From CADEFQ01 sp035433705 (lineage in GTDB: Bacteria > Pseudomonadota > Gammaproteobacteria > Steroidobacterales > Steroidobacteraceae), in the NCBI GenBank assembly GCA_035433705.1, contig DAORVK010000067.1:1-15577 (forward strand): a stretch of DNA of 15,577 nt, read 5' to 3'. The notes beneath the pieces are model-generated. The model saw only the letters and a list, made by a program, of their open reading frames with translations. It did no database searches and was not told the DNA's origin. Positions 8,895 to 15,525 of the stretch are shown here, one piece after another (the stretch's first letter is position 1; each line of letters opens with the position of its first letter). A program made the position numbers and the translations under genes.

Positions 8895-9812
8895 ATGGAG
8901 ATTCATGTCGTCGATTCGCACACCGGCGGCGAGCCAACACGGGTTGTGATCGACGGCGGCCCGGTGCTTCGGGGCCCGCTTGCAGAGCGCGTGGCTGAGT
9001 TGCGCGGTCGGCACGACAGCTTCCGCTCGACCGTGGTCAACGAGCCGCGCGGCTCCGCTGTGCTGGTCGGCGCGTTGCTCACCCCGCCCGTCGATCCGGG
9101 ATCTGTGGCGGGTGTCATTTTCTTCAACAATGTCGGCTATCTCGGCATGTGCGGCCACGGCACGATCGGCGTCGTCGTCACGCTCGCCTGGCTCGGGCGC
9201 CTCACGCCCGGCGAACACCGCATCGAGACGCCGGTCGGCATCGTGACGACGGCCCTGCACGATGCGAATACTGTGTCGGTTCGCAACGTGCCCGCCTACC
9301 GCCACGCGCGCGCAGTGCGCATCGAAGTCGAAGGCTGCGGATGGGTCAGCGGCGACGTCGCGTGGGGCGGCAACTGGTTCTTCCTCTGCGAGGACCACGG
9401 CCAGACGCTCGCACTGGCGCGGGCCGCTGCGCTGGGCGAGTTCTGCGAACGCATCCGGCACGCGCTCGCGCGTGCCGGCATCACCGGCGCCGACGGCGCG
9501 GAGATCGATCACATCGAACTGTCGGATGAGGCGCGCAACTTCGTGCTGTGCCCCGGCGGTGCCTGGGACCGATCCCCCTGCGGCACGGGCACGAGCGCGA
9601 AGCTTGCGTGCCTCGCGGCAGAGGGCCGCCTCGCGCCGGGCGAGGTGTGGCGCCAGCGAAGCATCACCGGCAGCGTGTTTGACGCGCGTTACGAGCGCGC
9701 GGGCGATCGCATCATTCCAACGATCACCGGCAGGGCCTGGGTGACCGCAGAATCCATGCTGGTCATCGACCCGAACGATCCGTACGCGCACGGCATCCGG
9801 ACAGCACCGTGA
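8895..9812 (+). CDS. lhpA: 4-hydroxyproline 2-epimerase (proline racemase family)
   Basis: This enzyme interconverts trans-4-hydroxy-L-proline and cis-4-hydroxy-D-proline, the entry step of bacterial hydroxyproline use. The 305-residue protein has both catalytic cysteines of the epimerase subgroup: Cys86 in GYLGMCGHGTIG and Cys229 in DRSPCGTGTSAKLA. Dehydratase relatives lack one of them. The start IHVVDSHTGGEPTR and the stretches WGGNWFF and ITGSVFDARY closely match characterised Pseudomonas 4-hydroxyproline epimerases. ATG 8895 is chosen because conservation begins at residue 2; the frame is open further upstream inside the previous gene. It has no clear Shine-Dalgarno, so translation may be coupled to the deaminase gene ending 10 nt earlier. 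It is followed after 16 nt by the FAD oxidoreductase. Confidence 0.94.
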   Translation: MEIHVVDSHTGGEPTRVVIDGGPVLRGPLAERVAELRGRHDSFRSTVVNEPRGSAVLVGALLTPPVDPGSVAGVIFFNNVGYLGMCGHGTIGVVVTLAWLGRLTPGEHRIETPVGIVTTALHDANTVSVRNVPAYRHARAVRIEVEGCGWVSGDVAWGGNWFFLCEDHGQTLALARAAALGEFCERIRHALARAGITGADGAEIDHIELSDEARNFVLCPGGAWDRSPCGTGTSAKLACLAAEGRLAPGEVWRQRSITGSVFDARYERAGDRIIPTITGRAWVTAESMLVIDPNDPYAHGIRTAP

Positions 9813-9828
9813 GCGCACAGGTGTCGCA

Positions 9829-11100
9829 ATGAGCGCCCGCCTGCCGCCGTCGCGACGCGTCGTCGTGATCGGCGGCGGCATCGCCGGGCTCGCAGCCGCG
9901 TGGTACGCGGTGCAGGACGGCCACGAGGTCGTACTGATCGACCGCGGCGGGCCCGACGGGGACCGCTGCTCCATCGGCAATGCGGGCATGATCGTGCCGA
10001 GCCACTTCGTGCCACTCGCTTCGCCGGGGTCCGTGAGACTCGGCCTTCTCTCGCTCGCGGATTCCCGCAGCCCGCTGCGCGTCGCGCCGCGTCTCGACCC
10101 CGATTACCTGCGCTGGTGCTGGCAGTTCCTGCGCGCCGCGCGGGCATCGCGCGTCGCGATAGCCGTGCCTGCGCTGCACGACCTCGCACTGCTGAGCCGC
10201 CGCGGCTACGAGGCATTCACGCTGCTCTGGCCGCAGGGCGTACCGCTCACGGAGCACGGCCTGCTGATTCTCTGCCGCAGTACGCACGCACTGCGCGAAG
10301 AGCACGACGACGCGAAAATGGCGCGGCGCCTCGGCATGCCGGTCGAGATCCTCGATCGCGACGCGGCAACGGCACTCGAACCCGACCTCGACATGGCGAT
10401 CGCGGGTGCCGTGCGCTACCCGCTCGATGCGCACGTCATCCCGCAGCGCGTGGTCGCAACGCTGGTCGCGGGCCTTGCCGAAGCCGGCGTCGAACTGCGC
10501 TGGCACACTGAGGTCGTGGGCTTCAGGCGCGCGGAGTCACGTGTCGCGAAAGCGGTAACCACCACGGGCGAGATCGGGGGCGACGAGTTCGTCATCGCGG
10601 CTGGCATGTGGTCCGCCGCGCTGGCGCGTACCATCGACCTGCCATTGCCGCTGATGTCGGGCAAGGGCTACAGCTTCACACTCGCGAAGCCGCGCGTGCG
10701 GCCACACGCCTGCGCACTGCTCGCCGAAGCGCGCATCGCGGTGACACCCATGGGATCGTCGCTGCGCTTTGCGGGCACGATGGAACTCTGCGGCCTCGAC
10801 CGGTCGATCGATCAGCGGCGCGTCGCTGCCATGATCGATGCGATCCCGCGCTACTACCCGCAGTTCGGTCCCGCCGATTTTGCGGGCATCACCCCCTGGA
10901 CCGGCTTGCGGCCTTGCTCGCCGGACGGCCTGCCCTACATCGGCCGCACGCGGCGCGCCGACAACGTGCTCATTGCGACGGGGCACGCGATGATGGGAGT
11001 GAGTCTCGCGCCCGCAACGGGGCGGATCATCAGTGATCTCATTGCGGGCCGCGAGCCGCCGGTGCCGATCACGCTGTATTCGCCGGATCGGTATGGTTGA
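9829..11100 (+). CDS. DadA-like FAD oxidoreductase, probable cis-4-hydroxy-D-proline dehydrogenase
   Basis: The 423-residue protein belongs to the D-amino-acid dehydrogenase/DAO family. The FAD-binding fold starts at VVVIGGGIAGLAAAW (GxGxxG at 15-20), followed by the acidic residue in LIDRGG and by SIGNAGMIVPSHFVPLASPG, typical of DadA-like enzymes. The C-terminal FAD-contact region reads WTGLRPCSPDGLPYIG and GHAMMGVSLAPATGRIISDL. In this setting it should oxidise cis-4-hydroxy-D-proline, made by the epimerase, to pyrroline-4-hydroxy-2-carboxylate. A single-polypeptide enzyme of this kind is known in some bacteria, whereas others use a multi-subunit form. General D-amino-acid oxidation is the alternative. 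It is the last gene of the plus-strand run. Confidence 0.88.
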   Translation: MSARLPPSRRVVVIGGGIAGLAAAWYAVQDGHEVVLIDRGGPDGDRCSIGNAGMIVPSHFVPLASPGSVRLGLLSLADSRSPLRVAPRLDPDYLRWCWQFLRAARASRVAIAVPALHDLALLSRRGYEAFTLLWPQGVPLTEHGLLILCRSTHALREEHDDAKMARRLGMPVEILDRDAATALEPDLDMAIAGAVRYPLDAHVIPQRVVATLVAGLAEAGVELRWHTEVVGFRRAESRVAKAVTTTGEIGGDEFVIAAGMWSAALARTIDLPLPLMSGKGYSFTLAKPRVRPHACALLAEARIAVTPMGSSLRFAGTMELCGLDRSIDQRRVAAMIDAIPRYYPQFGPADFAGITPWTGLRPCSPDGLPYIGRTRRADNVLIATGHAMMGVSLAPATGRIISDLIAGREPPVPITLYSPDRYG

Positions 11101-11123
11101 GGGCGGCGGGTGACGCGGCGTGC

Positions 11124-11141
11124 GCCCCGACTGCCCGGGGC
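11124..11141. terminator. Possible GC hairpin between convergent operons
   Basis: GCCCCG at 11124-11129 pairs with CGGGGC at 11136-11141 around a 6-nt loop, in the 45-bp gap between the converging FAD oxidoreductase and MFS genes. There is no T-tract on either side, so intrinsic termination would be weak. In this GC-rich sequence a short stem like this could be chance. Confidence 0.22.
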
Positions 11142-11145
11142 CCGC

Positions 11146-12375
11146 TCATGACGCACTCCTCGCCCGATAGCGCCAGAAAAGCGCGGCAAAGGCCACCGCA
11201 AGCAGCGACAGTACGCCGAAGAATTCGATCATCGGCAGGTAGCCCGCGGGATTCGCAGCGCTCGCGCCGTTCGCGTCATTGAGCGCGCCTGCCGCGAAGT
11301 TGGCGCCTGCCATGCCGATGTTCTGCACCATTGTCATGAATCCATAGGCGGTGCCGAGCCGCTGCGGTGGCTCGAGCAGCGTGACCGCCGGCCACAGTAC
11401 CGCCGGCACGAGCGAGAACGCGACGCCGATGAGCGCAGTGCTGACACCGGGGGAAAGATCCGTCGCGCCGAGTACGTAAAACGCGGCGGCGAGCAGCGCC
11501 GCGCCGAGCGTCAGCAGGAGGCCGTGGCGGCCGACGCGGTCGTTCATCCAGCCAAAGAGCGGCGTCGCAAATACGGCCGCAAGGAATACGTAGCTGTTGA
11601 GGACGCTCGCCGCCTCGAGCGAAAGAGCGCCCGTGTGCTGGAAATACTTGATCGAAAAAGTGCTCCTGAACGGGAAGATCACCGAATAGAAGAGCACGCA
11701 CAGCGCGAGCACGTACCAGTAGCCGCGGCTGAACTGCGCGAGCTTCGACAGTTCGATCCGCTCGCGCGAAAGGCCAAGTACCTGCAGGCCACGCGCGGCC
11801 GAGCTGGCCTCCAGCCGCCAGTAGAGGAAGGCCGCGACGACGCCGGCGCACATGATGCCGGCGGCGAGCGAGAGCGGCGCCTGCCAGCCCGAGGCATAGG
11901 CGCCCGGTGCCCAGACCGGTGAAACATCGACCGCGTACGAGCCGATGCGAGCGAAGCTGATGGACAGCGCCATCGCGAATGCGAGCTGGCGGCCCGCGAA
12001 CCAGATGCCGAGCGCGACGATCGTCGCGACGATCATGGTCTCGGCGCCAATGCCGAACATCAGTCGGCCGGCTGCCATCAGCGCAAACGGCGTGCCGATC
12101 GCGGTAAGGGCCGCGCCCGCAAGACAGATCACCGAAGTCCAGAACGTGACGGGGCCCGGACCGTAGCGGTCGACGAGAATGCCGCCGACGAACACCAGCA
12201 CGATGTTCGGCACACTGTAGATTGCGTTCAGCGTGCCGATTTGCGTGTCGGAGTAGCCGAGCTCGCGCGACAGCTGCTCGGCCAGTGGGCCGATCGAGTC
12301 GTAGACGTAATAGTTGCCGAAGAGCGCGAGGCCGGTCAGCGCGAGCACTGCCCACGCCGCCGCGCCGCGCGTCAC
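11146..12375 (-). CDS. MFS transporter, MFSD1-like
   Basis: The 409-residue protein has about twelve membrane segments in two halves. The MFS motif between helices 2 and 3 reads GGILVDRYG, and its counterpart in the second half reads GWMNDRVGRHG. The first helix region, LFGNYYVYDSIGPL, and IYSVPNIVLVFVGGILVDR resemble animal MFSD1, a lysosomal dipeptide transporter, and its bacterial relatives. A peptide or amino-acid substrate is therefore possible but is inference. The start is GTG at 12375, whose GTGA overlaps the stop of the quinone oxidoreductase by 4 bp, indicating translational coupling. It is the last gene of the PII-led run and converges on the hydroxyproline genes. Confidence 0.9.
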   Translation of the reverse strand: MTRGAAAWAVLALTGLALFGNYYVYDSIGPLAEQLSRELGYSDTQIGTLNAIYSVPNIVLVFVGGILVDRYGPGPVTFWTSVICLAGAALTAIGTPFALMAAGRLMFGIGAETMIVATIVALGIWFAGRQLAFAMALSISFARIGSYAVDVSPVWAPGAYASGWQAPLSLAAGIMCAGVVAAFLYWRLEASSAARGLQVLGLSRERIELSKLAQFSRGYWYVLALCVLFYSVIFPFRSTFSIKYFQHTGALSLEAASVLNSYVFLAAVFATPLFGWMNDRVGRHGLLLTLGAALLAAAFYVLGATDLSPGVSTALIGVAFSLVPAVLWPAVTLLEPPQRLGTAYGFMTMVQNIGMAGANFAAGALNDANGASAANPAGYLPMIEFFGVLSLLAVAFAALFWRYRARSAS

Positions 12376-13346
12376 GGTACGAGCACCGTCGATCCCGTCG
12401 TGCGTCGTGCCTCGAGGTCGCGGTGGGCCTGCGCCGCCTCCGCGAGTGCATAGCGCTGGCCGATGCGCACCCGCACCTTCTTCTTCGTCACCATCGCGAA
12501 GAGTTCGCGGGCGGCGGCCGCGTAATCCGCGGGCGCGGAAACATGGACAAAGAGCGAAGGCCGCGTGAGAAAGAGTGAGCCACGTTTCGCGAGCTCGAGC
12601 GGCGAGATCGCAGGCGGCGGGCCCGACGCGTTGCCGTAGGTCACCATCATGCCGAGCGGCCGCAGGCTGTCGAGCGATTCGAAGAACGTGTCTTTGCCGA
12701 CCGAGTCATACACGACGTGCACGCCCACGCCCTTCGTCAGCGCCTTGACGCCGGCGACGATGTCGTCGCGGCCGGAGAGCAGCGTGTGATGGCAACCGTG
12801 CTGCTTCGCGAGCGCTGCCTTCTCCGCGCTGCCGACGACGCCGATCACGCGCGCGCCGAGCGCGCGCGCCCATTGCGTGAGCAGCAGCCCGACGCCGCCC
12901 GCGGCGGCGTGCACCAGCACCCAGTCGCCCCGCTTCACCCGATACGTGCGCCGCAACAGATAGTGCGCCGTGAGACCCTTCAGCATGATCGCCGCAGCGG
13001 TCTCATCCTTGACGCCCTTCGGCAGTTTGACGACCCGCGCGGCGGACACATTGCGCTGCCCGGTGTAGGCCCCGGGGATCGGCAGCGCATAGGCGACACG
13101 CTCACCGACGCGGAAACCCTTCGTCTTACGACCGATCGCCATGACGACGCCCGCCGCCTCGCGCCCGGGCACGGCAGGCAGAGCCACCGGATACAATCCG
13201 GTACGATCGTAGACGTCGATGAAATTGAGGCCGATAGCCGTGTGCCGGACCTGCACTTCGCCTTCGGCCGGCGGCGGCACCTCGACCTCCTCGACGCGCA
13301 GCACTTCGGGGCCGCCCGTCTCGCGCATCACGATTGCTGTGGCCAT
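12372..13346 (-). CDS. qor: NADPH:quinone oxidoreductase, zinc-independent MDR family
   Basis: The 324-residue protein is a medium-chain reductase of the quinone oxidoreductase type. The N-terminal GroES-like part (about 1-120) contains GLNFIDVYDRTGLYP and PGREAAGVV. The Rossmann part has the NADPH motif VHAAAGGVGLLLTQWA, which matches E. coli Qor; the cysteine/histidine ligands of zinc alcohol dehydrogenases are absent. The predicted reaction is NADPH-dependent reduction of small quinones or other activated carbonyl substrates in the cytoplasm. It begins 9 nt after the stop of the ferredoxin gene and overlaps the MFS start by 4 bp, so it lies in the middle of a tight operon headed by PII. 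The physiological substrate is unknown. Confidence 0.93.
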   Translation of the reverse strand: MATAIVMRETGGPEVLRVEEVEVPPPAEGEVQVRHTAIGLNFIDVYDRTGLYPVALPAVPGREAAGVVMAIGRKTKGFRVGERVAYALPIPGAYTGQRNVSAARVVKLPKGVKDETAAAIMLKGLTAHYLLRRTYRVKRGDWVLVHAAAGGVGLLLTQWARALGARVIGVVGSAEKAALAKQHGCHHTLLSGRDDIVAGVKALTKGVGVHVVYDSVGKDTFFESLDSLRPLGMMVTYGNASGPPPAISPLELAKRGSLFLTRPSLFVHVSAPADYAAAARELFAMVTKKKVRVRIGQRYALAEAAQAHRDLEARRTTGSTVLVP

Positions 13347-13355
13347 TACGAAAGT

Positions 13356-13730
13356 CTACGCGGACTCGCCCGTCCGCGCGATGCGCAGCGCCTCGACGAT
13401 ACGCCCGCCGATCAGGTGTTCCTGGAGGATGCGCTCGAGGTTTTCGATCGTGCATTCCCGGTACCAGACGCCCTCCGGATACACGACGGCGATCGGCCCC
13501 GCCGTGCACACGCGCAGGCAATCGGCCTTCGTGCGCAGCACGCCCTGCGGATGGTCGGCGAGCCCCAGTTCCTTCAGGCGGCGCTTGAGAAACTTCCAGG
13601 CGGAGTGCTGCAGTTCCTGGTCTGCGCACTTGCCACCGACACACAGAAAAATATGCCGGCGGGCAGTGTCGATCTCGAGTGCGGCAACGGCGCGCGCAAG
13701 CGCCTCGGGGTCGGGCGCGCTCCCGGCCAT
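13356..13730 (-). CDS. Thioredoxin-like [2Fe-2S] ferredoxin
   Basis: The 124-residue protein has four cysteines placed as in thioredoxin-fold [2Fe-2S] ferredoxins: Cys30 and Cys35 (HIFLCVGGKC) and Cys71 and Cys75 (DCLRVC). The stretch TAGPIAVVYPEGVWY follows the second pair as in this family. It should be a soluble one-electron carrier. The partner is not known. A FAD/NAD reductase of the ferredoxin-reductase type is encoded just beyond PII in the opposite direction, and a quinone oxidoreductase follows on the same strand. The start ATG is 2 nt after the PII stop, so the two are very likely co-translated. Confidence 0.88.
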   Translation of the reverse strand: MAGSAPDPEALARAVAALEIDTARRHIFLCVGGKCADQELQHSAWKFLKRRLKELGLADHPQGVLRTKADCLRVCTAGPIAVVYPEGVWYRECTIENLERILQEHLIGGRIVEALRIARTGESA

Positions 13731-13732
13731 CG

Positions 13733-14071
13733 TCAGAGTGCGGAGTCGTCGGTCTCGCCGGTACGGATGCGCACCACGCGATCGATGCCGGTGATGAAGA
13801 TCTTGCCGTCGCCGACCTTGCCGGTTTTCGCGGCCTTCAACACCGCATCAACAACCTGATCAACGAGGTCGTCGCTGACGGCGACTTCGATGCGGGTCTT
13901 CGGCACGAAATCGACGACGTATTCGGCGCCGCGATACAGCTCGGTGTGGCCGCGCTGACGGCCGAAACCCTTCACTTCCGTGACCGTCATGCCCGACACG
14001 CCGATCTCCGAGAGAGCGGCGCGCACGTCGTCGAGCTTGAACGGTTTGATGATCGCGGTGACCAGTTTCAT
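13733..14071 (-). CDS. glnB: PII nitrogen regulatory protein (GlnB/GlnK family)
   Basis: The 112-residue trimeric signal protein senses 2-oxoglutarate and ATP/ADP and controls targets such as NtrB, the GlnE adenylyltransferase and AmtB. MKLVTAIIKPFKLDDVR, the T-loop GFGRQRGHTELYRGAEY with uridylylation site Tyr51, the B-loop GKVGDGKIF and the C-loop RIRTGETD are all intact. Asp54 is more like GlnB than GlnK of E. coli, and no amtB is adjacent, so the GlnB label is a choice. ATG 14071 is supported by a GGGAGG Shine-Dalgarno and by exact family length; an upstream in-frame start at 14143 is unlikely. A strong sigma-54-type element lies upstream. It leads a run with ferredoxin, quinone oxidoreductase and MFS genes. 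Confidence 0.97.
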   Translation of the reverse strand: MKLVTAIIKPFKLDDVRAALSEIGVSGMTVTEVKGFGRQRGHTELYRGAEYVVDFVPKTRIEVAVSDDLVDQVVDAVLKAAKTGKVGDGKIFITGIDRVVRIRTGETDDSAL

Positions 14072-14109
14072 GTATTCCCTCCCGCCGATTTCTCCCGGCC
14101 GACATGACC

Positions 14110-14126
14110 AGCAGTTTTCGTGCCAG
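14110..14126 (-). promoter_or_regulatory. Sigma-54 (-24/-12) promoter facing the PII operon
   Basis: On the minus strand the sequence is CTGGCACGAAAACTGCT. It matches the sigma-54 consensus YTGGCACG-N4-TTGCW at every position but one (CTGC for TTGC), with the required GG-N10-GC spacing. Transcription would start near 14099, giving a leader of about 28 nt that contains the GGGAGG ribosome site of the PII gene. Confidence 0.82.
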
Positions 14127-14133
14127 CGCCCCC

Positions 14134-14228
14134 GTGCCCGCAATCAGGCGTTTCCCGCCCTCAGGCGCGTCGCCGGACCGGTCTCGCGCACCATGGTGGC
14201 GCAGCCGATTCAGCCCGGTGCCCGCAAT
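14134..14228. repeat. 11-bp direct repeat pair, 84 bp apart
   Basis: GTGCCCGCAAT is found at 14134-14144 and at 14218-14228. The offset of 84 bp is eight turns of B-DNA. The second copy is the left part of the weaker NtrC-like box; the first lies just upstream of the PII -24 element. It could mark protein sites on one DNA face, or be chance in GC-rich DNA. Confidence 0.45.
14187..14203. promoter_or_regulatory. Candidate NtrC-binding site I
   Basis: CGCACC-ATGGT-GGCGCA matches 10 of 12 specified bases of the NtrC consensus TGCACC-N5-GGTGCA. Its centre is about 96 bp upstream of the predicted PII transcription start and about 81 bp upstream of the predicted reductase start, suitable for an activator of sigma-54 promoters acting in either direction. 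Confidence 0.6.
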
Positions 14229-14235
14229 TGGTGCG
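14219..14235. promoter_or_regulatory. Candidate NtrC-binding site II
   Basis: TGCCCG-CAATT-GGTGCG matches 9 of 12 bases of the NtrC consensus. It is exactly 32 bp from site I, the same spacing as the paired high-affinity NtrC sites of E. coli glnA. Alone it would be weak evidence; the spacing raises its value. Confidence 0.5.
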
Positions 14236-14248
14236 CTTGGGTCGGCCA

Positions 14249-14265
14249 ATGGCACACAGTATGCT
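14249..14265 (+). promoter_or_regulatory. Second sigma-54-like element (overlapping a -10-like hexamer) facing the reductase
   Basis: ATGGCACACAGTATGCT has TGGCAC and ATGCT with the GG-N10-GC spacing of sigma-54 promoters. It is weaker than the PII one. The start of transcription would fall at about 14275-14277, on the start codon, implying a leaderless message. The same bases include TATGCT (14260-14265) with TTGGGT (14237-14242) at 17 bp, which could be an ordinary sigma-70 promoter instead. Confidence 0.42.
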
Positions 14266-14274
14266 TCATTTCGC

Positions 14275-15492
14275 ATGCCAAAAAACATCGTGATCGTGGG
14301 TGGCGGACAAGCTGCTGCGCAGGCTGTCGAAACGCTGCGTCGCAAGGGATATGCAGGCGCCCTCACAATCATCGGCGAGGAGCCGGCGCTGCCTTATCAA
14401 CGCCCGCCGCTCTCGAAGAAGTATCTCGCGGGCAGTTTCGGGCGCGACCGCCTGCCGTTTCGCCATCAATCGTTCTACGACGAGCATGCCATTCGCCTGC
14501 AACTCGGCCGGCGCGCCACGCGCATCGATCGCAGCGCGCGCGCGGTTGCCCTCGACGACGGCAGCACGCTCGCCTACGACGCGCTACTCCTCGCCACCGG
14601 CAGTCGCGCACGCAGGGTGGAGGTGCCCGGCGCGGACCTGCCCGGCATATTCACGCTGCGCACGGCCGCTGATGTCGATGCGATCCGCGCCGAAGCGCAC
14701 CCGGGTCGGCGGGCCGTGATCATCGGTGGGGGCTACATAGGTCTCGAGGCCGCGGCGGTGCTGCGCGAACTGGGCCTCGAAGTCACCGTGCTCGAGCTGG
14801 CCGATCGCGTCATGAACCGTGTGGTTTGCGAGCCGGTCTCACGCTTCTTCGAGGCGGAGCACGCGCACCACGGCGTGCGCATCGCGCTGCGGGCGGGTCT
14901 GGCGGCATTCCTCGGCGATACGCGCGTGCGCGCCGTGCGCTGCAGCGATGGCAGCGAGCACCCCGCCGACCTCGTGATCGTCGGTGTCGGCGTTGCGCCA
15001 GTCGACGAGCTCGCGCGCGACGCCGGGCTCGCCTGCAGCAACGGCATCGTCGTCGACGAGTATTGCCGCACCTCCGACCCGCATATCTATGCGGCCGGCG
15101 ATTGCACGAACCACCCCAGTGCACGCTACGGCAGGCGTCTGCGGCTCGAGTCCGTCGACAGCGCGTTCGAGCAGGCCACGAGCGCCGCGCTCAATCTCAT
15201 CGGCACCGCAACCGTACACGACAAGACCCCCTGGTTCTGGTCCGATCAGTATGACGTGAAGCTGATCATCGTCGGACTCTCGCAGGGTCACGACCGGGTG
15301 GTACTGCGCGGCGACCCGGCGACACGCAGCTTTTCGGCCTGCTACTTGCGCGACGGCGAGTTGATCGCCGTCGATACCGTGAACAGCGCGAAGGACCAGA
15401 TAGTCGCGCGCAAGCTCGTCGCGGCCCGTGTGCGTCCCGATCCGGTGCGCCTCGCTGACATAACGCTGTCGCTCAGGGATTGTGTCATCTGA
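14275..15492 (+). CDS. FAD/NAD-dependent ferredoxin reductase (rhodocoxin/putidaredoxin reductase type)
   Basis: The 405-residue protein is a two-dinucleotide-fold flavoprotein that should pass electrons from NAD(P)H to a small iron-sulfur protein. The FAD fold opens with NIVIVGGGQAAAQAVETLR; the family usually has GQAG here. ALPYQRPPLSKKYL follows, then the NAD fold AVIIGGGYIGLEAAAVLREL (GxGxxG 151-156), the second FAD contact YAAGDC (272-277), and PWFWSDQYDVKL, a signature of the rubredoxin/putidaredoxin-reductase group. ATG 14275 is set by the FAD motif beginning at residue 4; the longer open frame upstream from 14104 has no homology-like content. No Shine-Dalgarno is visible. It is divergent from the PII operon, which encodes a [2Fe-2S] ferredoxin that is a possible partner. 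A monooxygenase or dioxygenase partner is not in the window. Confidence 0.93.
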   Translation: MPKNIVIVGGGQAAAQAVETLRRKGYAGALTIIGEEPALPYQRPPLSKKYLAGSFGRDRLPFRHQSFYDEHAIRLQLGRRATRIDRSARAVALDDGSTLAYDALLLATGSRARRVEVPGADLPGIFTLRTAADVDAIRAEAHPGRRAVIIGGGYIGLEAAAVLRELGLEVTVLELADRVMNRVVCEPVSRFFEAEHAHHGVRIALRAGLAAFLGDTRVRAVRCSDGSEHPADLVIVGVGVAPVDELARDAGLACSNGIVVDEYCRTSDPHIYAAGDCTNHPSARYGRRLRLESVDSAFEQATSAALNLIGTATVHDKTPWFWSDQYDVKLIIVGLSQGHDRVVLRGDPATRSFSACYLRDGELIAVDTVNSAKDQIVARKLVAARVRPDPVRLADITLSLRDCVI

Positions 15493-15525
15493 CTCCCACG
15501 CTGCGCCGCGGACAGGAGATAATGC

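Noticed and set aside
12717..13859. 380-codon plus-strand open frame
   Set aside because: It is antisense to the quinone oxidoreductase, ferredoxin and PII genes, whose products have clear motifs.
14104..14274. Longer N-terminus for the FAD reductase
   Set aside because: The frame is open from 14104, but this part is Pro/Ser/Arg-rich and covers the sigma-54 and NtrC-like sites. The FAD motif begins right after ATG 14275.
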